From Pseudomonas abietaniphila (GTDB lineage Bacteria > Pseudomonadota > Gammaproteobacteria > Pseudomonadales > Pseudomonadaceae), in the NCBI RefSeq assembly GCF_900100795.1, contig NZ_FNCO01000011.1, positions 1-64,000 on the forward strand: a DNA stretch of 64,000 nt. Direction: 5' to 3'. The notes beneath the pieces are model-generated. The model was not told where the DNA came from, did not search any database, and saw nothing but the letters and a program-made list of their open reading frames with translations. The translations under genes were made by a program, and so were the position numbers. Position 1 is the stretch's first letter, and each line of letters opens with the position of its first letter. Of this stretch, positions 34,607 through 43,433 are shown piece after piece.

Positions 34607-34745
34607 TTAAAACTCAGACAGCGAAATTAAATAACACCATGACGGTGTTGGCGCTGATCTAGAGCGCTTGTTCTTAACGAATGCCTTCTGGCGTTCAATT
34701 CGGATAATTGCGACTCACTGTTAGCGAAACAAAGGAATCCAAATA

Positions 34746-35396
34746 ATGAATAGAAAACTAGCAATACCTTTTGTCCCGGTTGCCGCACCGGACGGCCTGA
34801 TCTCTCTTGCGGACTCCCAGCACGATATTACTGTTCTGCTTGAAACTTGGTCCTCTTCCGACGCGGGAGACACCTATCAACTGCTGCTTGACGGCAATCC
34901 AGTAGGGCCGATTAAGGAGCTTCCAGATCCTGTGCCTGAAGAGGGCTCAGAGTTGATGCTTACAGTACCTTTGGAATACATCGAGCAGGACGGCGTGTAT
35001 GGGGTTGCCTACAAGGCAACCAATGTCCTAGGCCAAGCCTCGGCAACCTCTGGTTCAGTCCCAATCCGAATCGATCGCACCGCTCCTGGCGCAGCGCTTC
35101 TCGCAGCGATGGTGTTCCCCGCCGAACCCTTCGGCGACCAAGTGACCGGCCTGGTCCCCGGGTACGGAGGTATGGAGCAAGGCGACATCATCCAGACCTT
35201 GTGCAACAAAACCCATGGCCCGCTGCATGTCGTCCAAGCCGATGAGCTCACCCTGCGACCGATCGAAATCACCTTCGAGCGTGAGTTTTTAGAAAGCGTC
35301 GGGACCGAAAATGTGACGATCGAGTACCTCGTCACCGACCGGGCGGGTAACGAATCGATCATTTCCCTGCCTGTTGAGCTTTTTCTGCAATTGTAA
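34746..35396 (+). CDS. Two-module Ig-like beta-sandwich protein (paralogue 3)
   Basis: This 216-residue protein is another two-module paralogue (APDGLISLADSQHDITVLLE; IRIDRTAPGAALLAAMVFPA; VTGLVPGYGGMEQGDIIQTL; IEYLVTDRAGNESIISLPVE). Like the other two small members it has a conserved Cys in the second module (QTLCN) where the large members have a WG pair. It has no signal peptide. AAAGGAA precedes the ATG. Its own copy of the shared promoter block lies upstream. The function is unknown. Confidence 0.8.
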   Translation: MNRKLAIPFVPVAAPDGLISLADSQHDITVLLETWSSSDAGDTYQLLLDGNPVGPIKELPDPVPEEGSELMLTVPLEYIEQDGVYGVAYKATNVLGQASATSGSVPIRIDRTAPGAALLAAMVFPAEPFGDQVTGLVPGYGGMEQGDIIQTLCNKTHGPLHVVQADELTLRPIEITFEREFLESVGTENVTIEYLVTDRAGNESIISLPVELFLQL

Positions 35397-35817
35397 CGGA
35401 TTATTTTTACTATCCATCCGGATATCTGACAAGGAAGCCTCCACGCTTTTGCGTGGAGGTCCGGCCAATTTCGAAAAAAACATCCCACGGTTACAATTTT
35501 TTTCGACACTTTTACTTCCTCATTACCTACATGCTTGTCGGAAGTTTCCGAGAGGCAAGCAGATTTTTTGCGACGCATGTATATAAATAAATATTTTCAA
35601 CCCCGACAAATCGACAAAAAATCGTGAAACACACATTTCCGACCACTATTCAACAGGCTTTTTACACTTCAAAAGTCCTGCAAAACCTCTGCATCTGAAT
35701 TGATTGACAGTAAGTTTTTTGCAACTGAACATATGCGGAAAGCGGACCGGTCTACACGCCTCGTTGATAGGCCCGAGCTTTTAAACATCATCAAACCCAG
35801 CTACCCAAGGAGTTTCC
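35397..35817. other. AT-rich intergenic region with one hairpin
   Basis: CCTCCACGC-TTTT-GCGTGGAGG (35438-35459) is a perfect 9-bp hairpin without a T run after it, probably the end of paralogue 3 mRNA. Further on, GGAAGTTTCC (35540-35549) repeats a piece of the duplicated upstream block, and TTGACA occurs at 35704 without the TATTAG partner. There is no supported gene; the base composition is the most AT-rich of the window. Confidence 0.55.
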
Positions 35818-36471
35818 ATGGAAGACGAAATGGACATCCCGCGACGCGTTGATTCACAAGTAAACACACCCGACAGCGATAAGGAGCCGAAGGAAAATCC
35901 GGTAATGGGAAACAGTGAGGAACCGAAACAGCGAGCAGGTTACACGCCTTCGGTTCCGCACTTTGAAGAGTTTCAGGCAGTGCCCTCTGCCAAGGTCACT
36001 GCGAACGAAACCGCGCTTATTTTTGAGCACTACATGCGCAGTATTCCCAGCTTTCCCTGGCAGCCTCATGAAGCGTCCATGGACGCCACCCCGGTCTTTG
36101 AAGCCCCCACCCTCGCCAACAACAAGAGCGGAGTCGTGACCCGCGAGCAGCTTATCGACGGTATTTTCATTGAGGTTCCCCGTTCACCCAAACTCTGGGC
36201 CGGTGATCAATTGAAGATGCGCTGGGGTTACAACACCTTCCTCACCACGGTCGGCGAGTCGAAAAATCGTAATGGACCGCGTTTGACTCAGTATCTGGCC
36301 CATGCAGCGCTGGCGGACTACAAGAACGGCTTTGTCGAGGTCAGCTACGAAGTCGTTCGTCGCTCGCGTCTGGTGGGCGTTTCCGAGGTGCTGACCGTCG
36401 TTTTGAAGGGCAGTGCCAAGCGCCGATCAGTCCGCAACCGCGCGCTTCGTCGAGGCAATCCGCACCCGTAA
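35818..36471 (+). CDS. Single-module Ig-like protein with acidic/charged N-terminal tail
   Basis: The 217-residue protein begins with about 70 polar residues rich in E, D, K and P (MDIPRRVDSQVNTPDSDKEP) and then carries one module. TREQLIDGIFIEVPRSPKLW and AGDQLKMRWG correspond to the third module of the 618-residue paralogue (DIPQYPNPQVGDKITLYWG), and VEVSYEVVRRSRLVGVS matches its VELQYEVRRNDVLVGVS. The tail is basic (KRRSVRNRALRRGN). There is no signal peptide. AAGGAG lies seven bases before the ATG. It converges with the autotransporter gene. The function is unknown. Confidence 0.75.
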   Translation: MEDEMDIPRRVDSQVNTPDSDKEPKENPVMGNSEEPKQRAGYTPSVPHFEEFQAVPSAKVTANETALIFEHYMRSIPSFPWQPHEASMDATPVFEAPTLANNKSGVVTREQLIDGIFIEVPRSPKLWAGDQLKMRWGYNTFLTTVGESKNRNGPRLTQYLAHAALADYKNGFVEVSYEVVRRSRLVGVSEVLTVVLKGSAKRRSVRNRALRRGNPHP

Positions 36472-36505
36472 GAGGTTCTGCGCAGCAAGGCTGACGCCGG
36501 ACATG

Positions 36506-36538
36506 AAAAAGCCCCGGTTACAGCGATGTAACCGGGGC
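36506..36538 (-). terminator. Terminator of the autotransporter gene
   Basis: GCCCCGGTTACA-GCGA-TGTAACCGGGGC is a perfect 12-bp stem. On the minus strand it is followed by TTTTT, so it stops the autotransporter transcript; it may also end the plus-strand gene that finishes at 36471. Confidence 0.92.
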
Positions 36539-36591
36539 GCTTACAACAAAAGCAACAGACGCATCAGATTAGACGATCGAGTGCCGGACGA

Positions 36592-38871
36592 TCAGAACGC
36601 AAGGCGTAAACCGACGTTTGCGCCCCATGGCTGCTCGACATGCTCGCCCTTCATGTAATCGAAGTCGGCATGCACCTGCAGACGTTCAGACAACGATACC
36701 GAAACACCGGCTCCCAGCTCAGCCCGAGAGCCGAACAGGTCGTTATCGAAACGCTGATCGTTGACGCTCACGTCATTGCTACGGGAGAACTCATGAGCCA
36801 AGGCAACACGCACATAGGGTTGAACGACACCACCGTCCTTGAGCGCAAACTGACGCCCTACGGTGCTGCCCACCTTACCCAGTACCGATTGAGTCTGGCG
36901 GGTCCTGGCCTGCAGGCCATTGTCCAGCGTGTAGCTGTCGCCTTCGATCCACACGCTCGACAGCTGGGCATAAGGTGCCACGAAGTAATCGTCAGGCAGC
37001 TTGATGTGCTTGCCGAACTCTACAGAGCCGCCTACCGCCTTGTTGCTGTAGTCGCCTTTGGCCTTGCTGCCATCGCTCATCGCCACCTTGGACGCGTTGT
37101 GAAACTGGTTCAGCTTCAACACGCCATCCACGTAGTAACCCTCGTCCGACAGCCAGGTGCCATAAGCGCCGACGTAGTAGCTGTCCACCTCACCCGAGGT
37201 GCCACGGCTCATGTCCAGATTGGATTTGCTGTAACCCCCCATCAACCCCACCAACAGATGCCCATCGCTGACCGGAATCGGCGCATCCGCACCGAACGAC
37301 AGCCCTTGCTGCTTCTGCTGATAATCAACGCCCGAATCCAGCGACGCCTTGAAGCGGCTGCCGTTACTGCGAATCCAGCCACCGCCCTCCTCCTGACCAC
37401 GCACCTCACCCATACGACTGCGCAAGGTGGTCAATTCACTGTTCCAGATCGTCGGCCCTGCGCTGAACAACGCCAACGCACTTTGCGTCGACGGGCTGAC
37501 GATCTTGCCGGAGCCGACGATGAACCAGTCGGTGCCTTGCTGCTCCAGCGCGTAGGAGTAAACGCCGAGGTCGGCACGGCCTCGATCACCGGCCAGCTCG
37601 AAAATCGCGTTGCCGCTCTCCGTATGAATGATCCGCAACGCGTTGAACTCCGCAGGCACGACTTCTGCTCCGGTATTTTCGACGTTCACGTGGTGAAAGC
37701 CGGTGGCCTGTCCAGTGACGTTCAGCAGGTCGCCCGTGGCATTGTCCAGGTTGATGCGCATGTCGAATACACCGCGGCCAGACAATTCGCCCACGGTGAG
37801 GGTATTGAACGCTTCACCGCGGAAGCTGACACGGCCAGCCCCCATCTTCAACGTAGGCACCTGGTTATCGGCCAGCAACCTCCAGCGCGCATCGGAGTTG
37901 ATGGTCATGCTGTTGACGTTACTCACATTCCCGCTCAATCGCGCGTCGTTTTGCAATACGACATCAAGACGAGCGCCCTCTGCAGCCAGCAGATCGCCCT
38001 TGAGGCGGCTGTCGTCGACGATCAGGTCAAGCTGACCCTTATCCTTGACCTCCACCAGATTGCCATTGCCAGCCACCAGTTCGGTGTTGTTTTGCAGCGT
38101 GATAGTGGCAACGGCGGGCGAAGTAACATTGTCAAAAAGCTCTATCGCGGGCCCGAAGTGCCCCACCACCGTGGAGTGATCAATCGTCACGACGTCTGGG
38201 GGGGGGGGAAGATTGCCGGAACCAGGTATTGGACCAGAGGTGGTGACCGTCAGCCCCACCCGTTCACCCTCGATAAGGCTGTTATCTTCAATCCGAAGAT
38301 TCGAACCGCCTGTCTGCACGCCTACCCCGGTAACGCCCGCCACCGCAACACCGAGCACGTGGGTAGCAGTCAAAACAGCGTCGCTTCTCCCCACTTTTAT
38401 CGCGTCACCAGCGCCCGATACGAAACTGTTTTTCAGGTTCAAAGCGCTGCCGGAGTCGTCGACAGCAACGACCTCTATCGCCGTCTTGGTATCGCTCCAT
38501 ACAATCGCATCGGTCGCATTCAGCGTACCGGCGTTCACCAAAATGGCGGCCAATATCCCGGGGGCATCGATCGTCTGCTCGACTACGCCCCCTGTGATAT
38601 TTACGACGCTTCCAGACGACTCCGTTCGAATGTTGTTGATCACCCCTCCGTCGAGCAAGTTCAGCATAGAGCCCGTCTTCAGGTAATACTCCAGGCCGGT
38701 AGCCTGATCAACCGTTTCGACGGCGCCCGCCGGAACAGTTACGGCGCCAGGCGATAACCTGACAGGTTGCTCCTGTGCCATGCTCTGTAATGTGATCGAC
38801 ATGCCACATAACACCCCCAAAAGTTGCCAGTGGGTGCCTGCGCCCTGAAATCTACTGCTTTTATCGTTCAC
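36592..38871 (-). CDS. Classical autotransporter (type Va), pertactin-like passenger
   Basis: This 759-residue surface protein has a signal peptide (HWQLLGVLCGMSITLQSMA, cleavage near residue 32), a beta-helix passenger of short repeats (GSVVNITGGV; LTVGELSGRGVFDMRINLDN is the pertactin-like junction) and a C-terminal 12-strand barrel from about residue 493 (GGGWIRSNGSRFKASLDSG) ending in the outer-membrane signature GLRLAF. I choose the GTG at 38871 because AAGGA lies eight bases before it; an ATG 20 codons upstream has no such site. There is no protease or RGD motif, so adhesion is the best guess. An 11-C run in the passenger (four prolines near residue 223) is a likely slippage site. It is on the opposite strand to the Ig-like genes. 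Confidence 0.9.
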   Translation of the reverse strand: MNDKSSRFQGAGTHWQLLGVLCGMSITLQSMAQEQPVRLSPGAVTVPAGAVETVDQATGLEYYLKTGSMLNLLDGGVINNIRTESSGSVVNITGGVVEQTIDAPGILAAILVNAGTLNATDAIVWSDTKTAIEVVAVDDSGSALNLKNSFVSGAGDAIKVGRSDAVLTATHVLGVAVAGVTGVGVQTGGSNLRIEDNSLIEGERVGLTVTTSGPIPGSGNLPPPPDVVTIDHSTVVGHFGPAIELFDNVTSPAVATITLQNNTELVAGNGNLVEVKDKGQLDLIVDDSRLKGDLLAAEGARLDVVLQNDARLSGNVSNVNSMTINSDARWRLLADNQVPTLKMGAGRVSFRGEAFNTLTVGELSGRGVFDMRINLDNATGDLLNVTGQATGFHHVNVENTGAEVVPAEFNALRIIHTESGNAIFELAGDRGRADLGVYSYALEQQGTDWFIVGSGKIVSPSTQSALALFSAGPTIWNSELTTLRSRMGEVRGQEEGGGWIRSNGSRFKASLDSGVDYQQKQQGLSFGADAPIPVSDGHLLVGLMGGYSKSNLDMSRGTSGEVDSYYVGAYGTWLSDEGYYVDGVLKLNQFHNASKVAMSDGSKAKGDYSNKAVGGSVEFGKHIKLPDDYFVAPYAQLSSVWIEGDSYTLDNGLQARTRQTQSVLGKVGSTVGRQFALKDGGVVQPYVRVALAHEFSRSNDVSVNDQRFDNDLFGSRAELGAGVSVSLSERLQVHADFDYMKGEHVEQPWGANVGLRLAF
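38198..38208. repeat. G11 homopolymer in the autotransporter passenger
   Basis: Eleven consecutive G on the plus strand (C on the coding strand) encode Pro-Pro-Pro-Pro. The present length keeps the frame open. Change by one or two bases would truncate the passenger before the barrel. Confidence 0.9.
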
Positions 38872-39464
38872 GCGATACGTCCTTCTTTTAAAAGAACGAC
38901 AGACTGCGACAGAGAGACTTTCTTCCAGCAATCAAAATGGATACAGGACAGAGTTACTCACTCCCAAATGAGTGTCATACCTTTCCTACGGAAAAAACGC
39001 TTATTGTGATGTCTCGCGCAAACAAACAAGACGACTGCCCGGATGTTCAGAACGCAGGGGTGAAGCTAACCCATTTCGACCAACACTCGATCCAGTGACC
39101 GAGCCAAGACCCAGTGAGCAACAATTTCCGTTCAGATAAATAGAGGACTTTCACTATGCGTGATAGATTCCAGCAACTGCCCTAAATCAGAAGAGCCACT
39201 CGCAACTGACCTGAGCCAGATCATTCGTGAGTGCGTCTTTTTACTCCAACTAAAAAACTGCCCCCCTATATTTACACGCCCACCATTGACAACCCCACGA
39301 AACCGCTATTAGTTAAAAAGTGTCACTCACCTACCGCGCGCTTTACGCGTGAATGAAGCCTGCTGTTAGTGACGCGTCAACACGCTGGAAAACGCCTGCA
39401 TCTGTGAAGACGAAGCAACAATAAAAAAATATAACCTGCATCATCCAACAAGAGACCAAAGCAT
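38872..39464. other. Intergenic region between autotransporter and five-module gene
   Basis: The left part must contain the autotransporter promoter on the minus strand; I see no confident -35/-10 pair. A 9-codon reading frame (39156-39185, MRDRFQQLP) follows AGAGGAC and ends before the shared promoter block at 39286; it may be a remnant. The right part is the long leader of the five-module gene. Confidence 0.5.
39286..39312 (+). promoter_or_regulatory. Shared promoter-like block, copy F
   Basis: TTGACA (39286-39291), 15 bases, TATTAG (39307-39312), then TTAAAA. The flanks differ from copies A and C, so the block itself is what is conserved. The start codon lies 153 nt after TATTAG. Confidence 0.65.
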
Positions 39465-41279
39465 ATGTTGAAACCACCACTCATCCCTCAAGCCGACCCG
39501 GTAGATGGACTGTTGACCCTGGAGGCCCTGCAACAGCCGATCATCATCAATCTGGTGGCATGGGCAGAGGCCTTGCCTGGCCATTCTTATCAACTGGTTT
39601 GGAACGGTAGAGAGGCGGGTGAGAAAAAATACATTCGCGATGAACGTCCCGGCGATCCGTTGACGTTGGTCATTCCTGCAAGCCTGCTGGAGGAAGAGGG
39701 CACCTATGCCGTTGGTTACAGACCCAAAAATGAACCGGGTGGACAAACCGCCTACTCAGCCGTATCCCCGTTGATCGTCGACCGCACCCCGCCCGGTGGT
39801 GATCTGCTGGCAACGCTGTTGTTCGAGGCCCACCAGCAGCCGTTGACCGAAGAGGCGCTGGCGCTGGCGGGTGATGTGTTGACCGCCCGGCTGCCCAGTT
39901 ACTTCGACGCCAAATGGGGCGATGTGGTGCGCACCTACTGGGGCGAGCAGCCAGGGCCGGAGCGCACCCTCAAGGCGGATGAACTGGGCGGCGGCAACAT
40001 CGTGTTCAGCTTCACGCGCGATTTTCTGGCGCAACTGAACGACGGCGAGGTCCTGGTGACCTACACCGTCACCGACCGCGCGGGTAATCTCTCCAGGGTT
40101 TCGGAGCCAGCGCTGCTGCGCCTGCAACTGCGTAACCTGCCGCAGGCATTGCTGCCACCTGTCGTGCCTTCCGCCGCCGACGGCTTGCTGGACCACAACG
40201 ACGCTCGCCATGGTGTACGGGTGGATATTCCCCGTTATGGCAATGTGCAGCCGGGCGATGAGGTCGTGCTGCACTGGGGCAAGGTGACGCTGCACGGCCA
40301 GTTGCTGAACGACACGTCCGTTTTACAGCCGATGATTCTGTCGTGGCATGTGCCCTACGCCACGGTGCAGGCCGCCGGAGACGGGCCCGCTGAGGTTCGG
40401 TATGAGGTGTACCGCAATGGGGTATTGGGCGGCACCTCCCCCGCTACGCAGGTGAACGTCTTCGTCACCTTGCCAGGCCCACAAGACCCGACACCCGCCA
40501 CCTTGATCAACGAGCAACTGGCAGCGCCTACGGTGCGAGGTAGAAGCGAGCAGGCCAACCGTGAGCACAACGTTCTTGATGAAGACGATTACCGCCTCGA
40601 CGCGGATGTGATCGTTCCCTGGCAAACGGGCTTCAAGGCGTTTGATCAGATCGCGCTGTTCTGGGGAACATGGCCGCTCCCGGTTATGCGTACACTTGAT
40701 CAAAACGATATCGATGCCGGTGCCGACCTGGTGATCTGCCTGCCCAACAAGCTGATTGTCGGTGAAGGCACCGGCCGTGCGATTCCTTTGCATTACACCG
40801 CCACCCGAACAGACAACCCCAACACTTCACACTCTTCGACGCAACTCGTCCGGGTGGTGAGCCAGGCGCAATTACCCGGCGGTGAGTGCGGGTTGGCCGG
40901 TGCCGTATTCGTGGACGCCGACACCACCCACACCTTGCGACTGCCTGCGGTAACAGAAGGCACGTCATTATGGGTTAAACCTTATCGCAACCTGAGTGCT
41001 GGAGATCTTATCGAAGTGTCTCTGAAAGGTTATGACGCGTTTATTGACGGGCAACTCATTAAGGCCACAGAGATAAGCATGTCCGCAACGGTCGATGAAC
41101 ACACCCACCTCAACGACGTGCTATTTAAAATCCCGTCCACACTGCTCGATCATTTTACCCTCGGGCGAATTGAAGCGCGCTACCAGATTAAGAACGACTA
41201 TGGCAGCGCCTGGTCATTAAAGAGCGACGTTTATATTGACAGACGCTCCGCCACGCCACAGCTAATTAAACACGATTGA
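39465..41279 (+). CDS. Five-module Ig-like beta-sandwich protein (paralogue 4)
   Basis: The 604-residue protein consists of about five modules of 110-125 residues: DGLLTLEALQQPIIINLVAW...; WGDVVRTYWGEQPGP...TYTVTDRAGNLSRVS; DGLLDHNDARHGVRVDIPRY...; YRLDADVIVPWQTGFKAFDQ...; and a last one with LPAVTEGTSLWVKPYRNLSA. A linker LPGPQDPTPATLINEQL joins modules 3 and 4. There is no signal peptide or anchor. The first two modules match the three small paralogues, and the whole protein matches the next gene end to end. It could be a cytoplasmic or non-classically released adhesin-like protein. The function is unknown. Confidence 0.8.
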   Translation: MLKPPLIPQADPVDGLLTLEALQQPIIINLVAWAEALPGHSYQLVWNGREAGEKKYIRDERPGDPLTLVIPASLLEEEGTYAVGYRPKNEPGGQTAYSAVSPLIVDRTPPGGDLLATLLFEAHQQPLTEEALALAGDVLTARLPSYFDAKWGDVVRTYWGEQPGPERTLKADELGGGNIVFSFTRDFLAQLNDGEVLVTYTVTDRAGNLSRVSEPALLRLQLRNLPQALLPPVVPSAADGLLDHNDARHGVRVDIPRYGNVQPGDEVVLHWGKVTLHGQLLNDTSVLQPMILSWHVPYATVQAAGDGPAEVRYEVYRNGVLGGTSPATQVNVFVTLPGPQDPTPATLINEQLAAPTVRGRSEQANREHNVLDEDDYRLDADVIVPWQTGFKAFDQIALFWGTWPLPVMRTLDQNDIDAGADLVICLPNKLIVGEGTGRAIPLHYTATRTDNPNTSHSSTQLVRVVSQAQLPGGECGLAGAVFVDADTTHTLRLPAVTEGTSLWVKPYRNLSAGDLIEVSLKGYDAFIDGQLIKATEISMSATVDEHTHLNDVLFKIPSTLLDHFTLGRIEARYQIKNDYGSAWSLKSDVYIDRRSATPQLIKHD

Positions 41280-41330
41280 AATATTTAGCAATCTAGACCC
41301 GCCAAAATATAAATACCTACCACACCCCCA

Positions 41331-41357
41331 TTGACAAGCCACACCCACTACGATTAG
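41331..41357 (+). promoter_or_regulatory. Shared promoter-like block, copy G
   Basis: TTGACA (41331-41336), 15 bases, GATTAG (41352-41357), then TTGAAC. It is the most diverged copy but keeps the spacing exactly. The leader to the start codon is 155 nt; a dyad TACG/CGTA straddles the right half. Confidence 0.6.
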
Positions 41358-41512
41358 TTGAACTGCATCCCGTATAGAAAAGCCAATTTAAACATACGCG
41401 GATAACCTTAACTGCCATACCCAACAGGCGCACCATGCCCTGTTAATTTAATAAAAAACTCGGCGGCCTTTTCAATCAAAGATCCCGGCTGCCTATTTAA
41501 TGGAGAAGCACT

Positions 41513-43369
41513 ATGTGTAAATTAAATCATCAATCACTGGTTACCCGCCACGGTAACAACAGAGCGTTGCCGCAACCGAGCGTTCCCGTCGCCGACCCTG
41601 TGGACGGCCTGCTGACCCGTGAAGACCTGCAGCAACCGGTCACCATGGATCTGGTGGCATGGGGAGAGTCTTTGCCTGGCCATTCTTACCAATTGGTTTG
41701 GAACGGCGACGTGGTGGGTGAGAAAAAATACATTGCCGATGAAATCCCTGGCGATGCATTGACGTTGCCTATTCCGGCCAGTTTGCTGGAAAACGAAGGG
41801 GTCCATGCGGCCGGCTACGTCGCCAAGAACGAACTCGGAGGACAGACCGCCTACTCGCCAACAATCCCGTTGATCGTTGACCTCACCGCGCCAGGCGGTG
41901 GCCTTCTGGCCCCAATGGTCTTCCCGCCCGAAGCCCAAGACGGCACGCTGACCTCGGACGAACTGACCGCCATGGGTGATGTGCTCACCGCCGAGGTTCC
42001 GGGCTATGCAGGCATGGACTGGGGCGACAAGATTGAAACCTTCTGGGGCAGCGTCCCAGGCCCACAGCATACGGTCACCCCGTCAGAGGTGACTCAGGAC
42101 CGCGTGATGATCGACTTCACGCGCGCGTTCCTCGAAAACCTCGGCGATGTTCGAGAGCCAGTGAGCTATACCGTCACCGACCGAGCGGGAAATACCTCGA
42201 TCCCATCGCTCCCGGAGACGTTTCAACTGTTTCTGACGGAAATTCCGAACGACTACCCCGCGCCTGTGTGTGCACAGGCTGACGACGGGCTGATCGATGA
42301 CGCCGACGCTCGCGCCAAAGTGGCCGTGGACATTCCGCAGTACCCCAACCCTCAGGTAGGCGACAAAATCACGTTGTATTGGGGCAGCGCCGCGCTCCCG
42401 GAAGTCGCTTTGCAGTCCGGCGATGAAACCTCGGATCCGGTGTTTACCCTCAATGTGCCCTACGCGCTGATCGCCCAAGCTGGCGAGGGTAATGTCGAGT
42501 TGCAGTATGAAGTTCGCCGCAACGATGTGCTCGTGGGCGTATCGCTGTCGCTGCCTGTGACCGTGAACCTGACCTTGCCAGGGCCGGTGGATCCGGATCC
42601 GGAAACCCCGGAAAACGAAGCGTTGGCCCTGCCGATCATCCGCGGCACCAGCAATAATCCCGACAATCAGGACAACGTCATCGACAAGGATGACTTCCTG
42701 CTGGATGCCGAAGCGGTCATTGGCTGGAAGGACGAATTTGCCATCGGCGACACCCTCAGCGTGTATTGGGGTTCGCAACGTACACCGGCTGTTTACACCC
42801 TGCGCTCGCCCGACATCGGTCTCGATCTGGTGCTGAGTGTTCCTAATGCATTGCTCACCGCCGAAGGCACGGGCGATGCAATCAAGGTGTATTACACCGT
42901 GACCCATGCCGGCAACCCGAATACGTCGAAGTCGGGTGCGCAGACGGTGGTCGTCACCTCCGAGGGCGATTTGCCTGGCGGGCCAGATGGGCTTGACGGT
43001 CCGGTGTTCACCAACGCCAACCAATTCAATGCGATCAGCCCTGTAAACAGCCCTGATGGCACGCCGATCTTCATTCCGCCTTACGTCAATGCTGACAAGT
43101 ACCCGCGCGTCAGCGTGGTCTTCCACGGCTACAACAGAATCCATGGAGATACGCCTGTACCTGGCGCCAGCATCGAGTTTACCCATGTGCTTGACGCCTC
43201 GGAGCAAGCGCAAGGCTACGCCTTCCGGGTTTCGGCCCAGCAACTGAGCCTGATCTGCGAGGGTCGCGGCGAAGCCTACTACCGCGTAGAGGGCCCTGGT
43301 GGCGTGATGGTCAACTCGATCACCACCCAAGTGATCATCACCATGTCCATTCCGGGAGGGGGCTGCTGA
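41513..43369 (+). CDS. Five-module Ig-like beta-sandwich protein (paralogue 5)
   Basis: This 618-residue protein is collinear with the preceding paralogue: DGLLTREDLQQPVTMDLVAW; MDWGDKIETFWGSVPGPQHT and SYTVTDRAGNTSIPSLP; DGLIDDADARAKVAVDIPQY and VGDKITLYWGS; linker LPGPVDPDPETPENEAL; DDFLLDAEAVIGWKDEFAIG and YYTVTHAGNPNTSKSGA; and a last module ending in IPGGGC with a terminal Cys. There is no signal peptide. GGAG precedes the ATG. The larger modules carry acidic D/E-rich edges that could bind Ca2+, as in adhesin Ig domains, but no strict site is seen. It is followed after 64 bp by the 867-residue gene, with a hairpin between. Confidence 0.8.
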   Translation: MCKLNHQSLVTRHGNNRALPQPSVPVADPVDGLLTREDLQQPVTMDLVAWGESLPGHSYQLVWNGDVVGEKKYIADEIPGDALTLPIPASLLENEGVHAAGYVAKNELGGQTAYSPTIPLIVDLTAPGGGLLAPMVFPPEAQDGTLTSDELTAMGDVLTAEVPGYAGMDWGDKIETFWGSVPGPQHTVTPSEVTQDRVMIDFTRAFLENLGDVREPVSYTVTDRAGNTSIPSLPETFQLFLTEIPNDYPAPVCAQADDGLIDDADARAKVAVDIPQYPNPQVGDKITLYWGSAALPEVALQSGDETSDPVFTLNVPYALIAQAGEGNVELQYEVRRNDVLVGVSLSLPVTVNLTLPGPVDPDPETPENEALALPIIRGTSNNPDNQDNVIDKDDFLLDAEAVIGWKDEFAIGDTLSVYWGSQRTPAVYTLRSPDIGLDLVLSVPNALLTAEGTGDAIKVYYTVTHAGNPNTSKSGAQTVVVTSEGDLPGGPDGLDGPVFTNANQFNAISPVNSPDGTPIFIPPYVNADKYPRVSVVFHGYNRIHGDTPVPGASIEFTHVLDASEQAQGYAFRVSAQQLSLICEGRGEAYYRVEGPGGVMVNSITTQVIITMSIPGGGC

Positions 43370-43380
43370 GCAGACCCAAC

Positions 43381-43400
43381 GGCGAGCCTCCGGGCTCGCC
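43381..43400 (+). promoter_or_regulatory. Intercistronic hairpin
   Basis: GGCGAGCC-TCCG-GGCTCGCC is a perfect 8-bp stem with a 4-base loop and no T run. It lies in the 64-bp gap between the five-module gene and the large gene and may stabilise or partly stop the transcript. Confidence 0.6.
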
Positions 43401-43433
43401 AACCAAAACTACAAAAACAAGGAAGACAGCATT

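Larger units (their letters stand above)
34469..34745. repeat. Duplicated terminator-promoter block, copy 2
   Basis: See the copy at 32465-32713: the order terminator, GTTTCCGAAAGTT, TTGACAGAA, TCGCTATTAGTT, ACGGTGTT is kept, with point differences and a divergent 3' part. It carries the promoter-like block for the third Ig-like gene. Confidence 0.8.
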
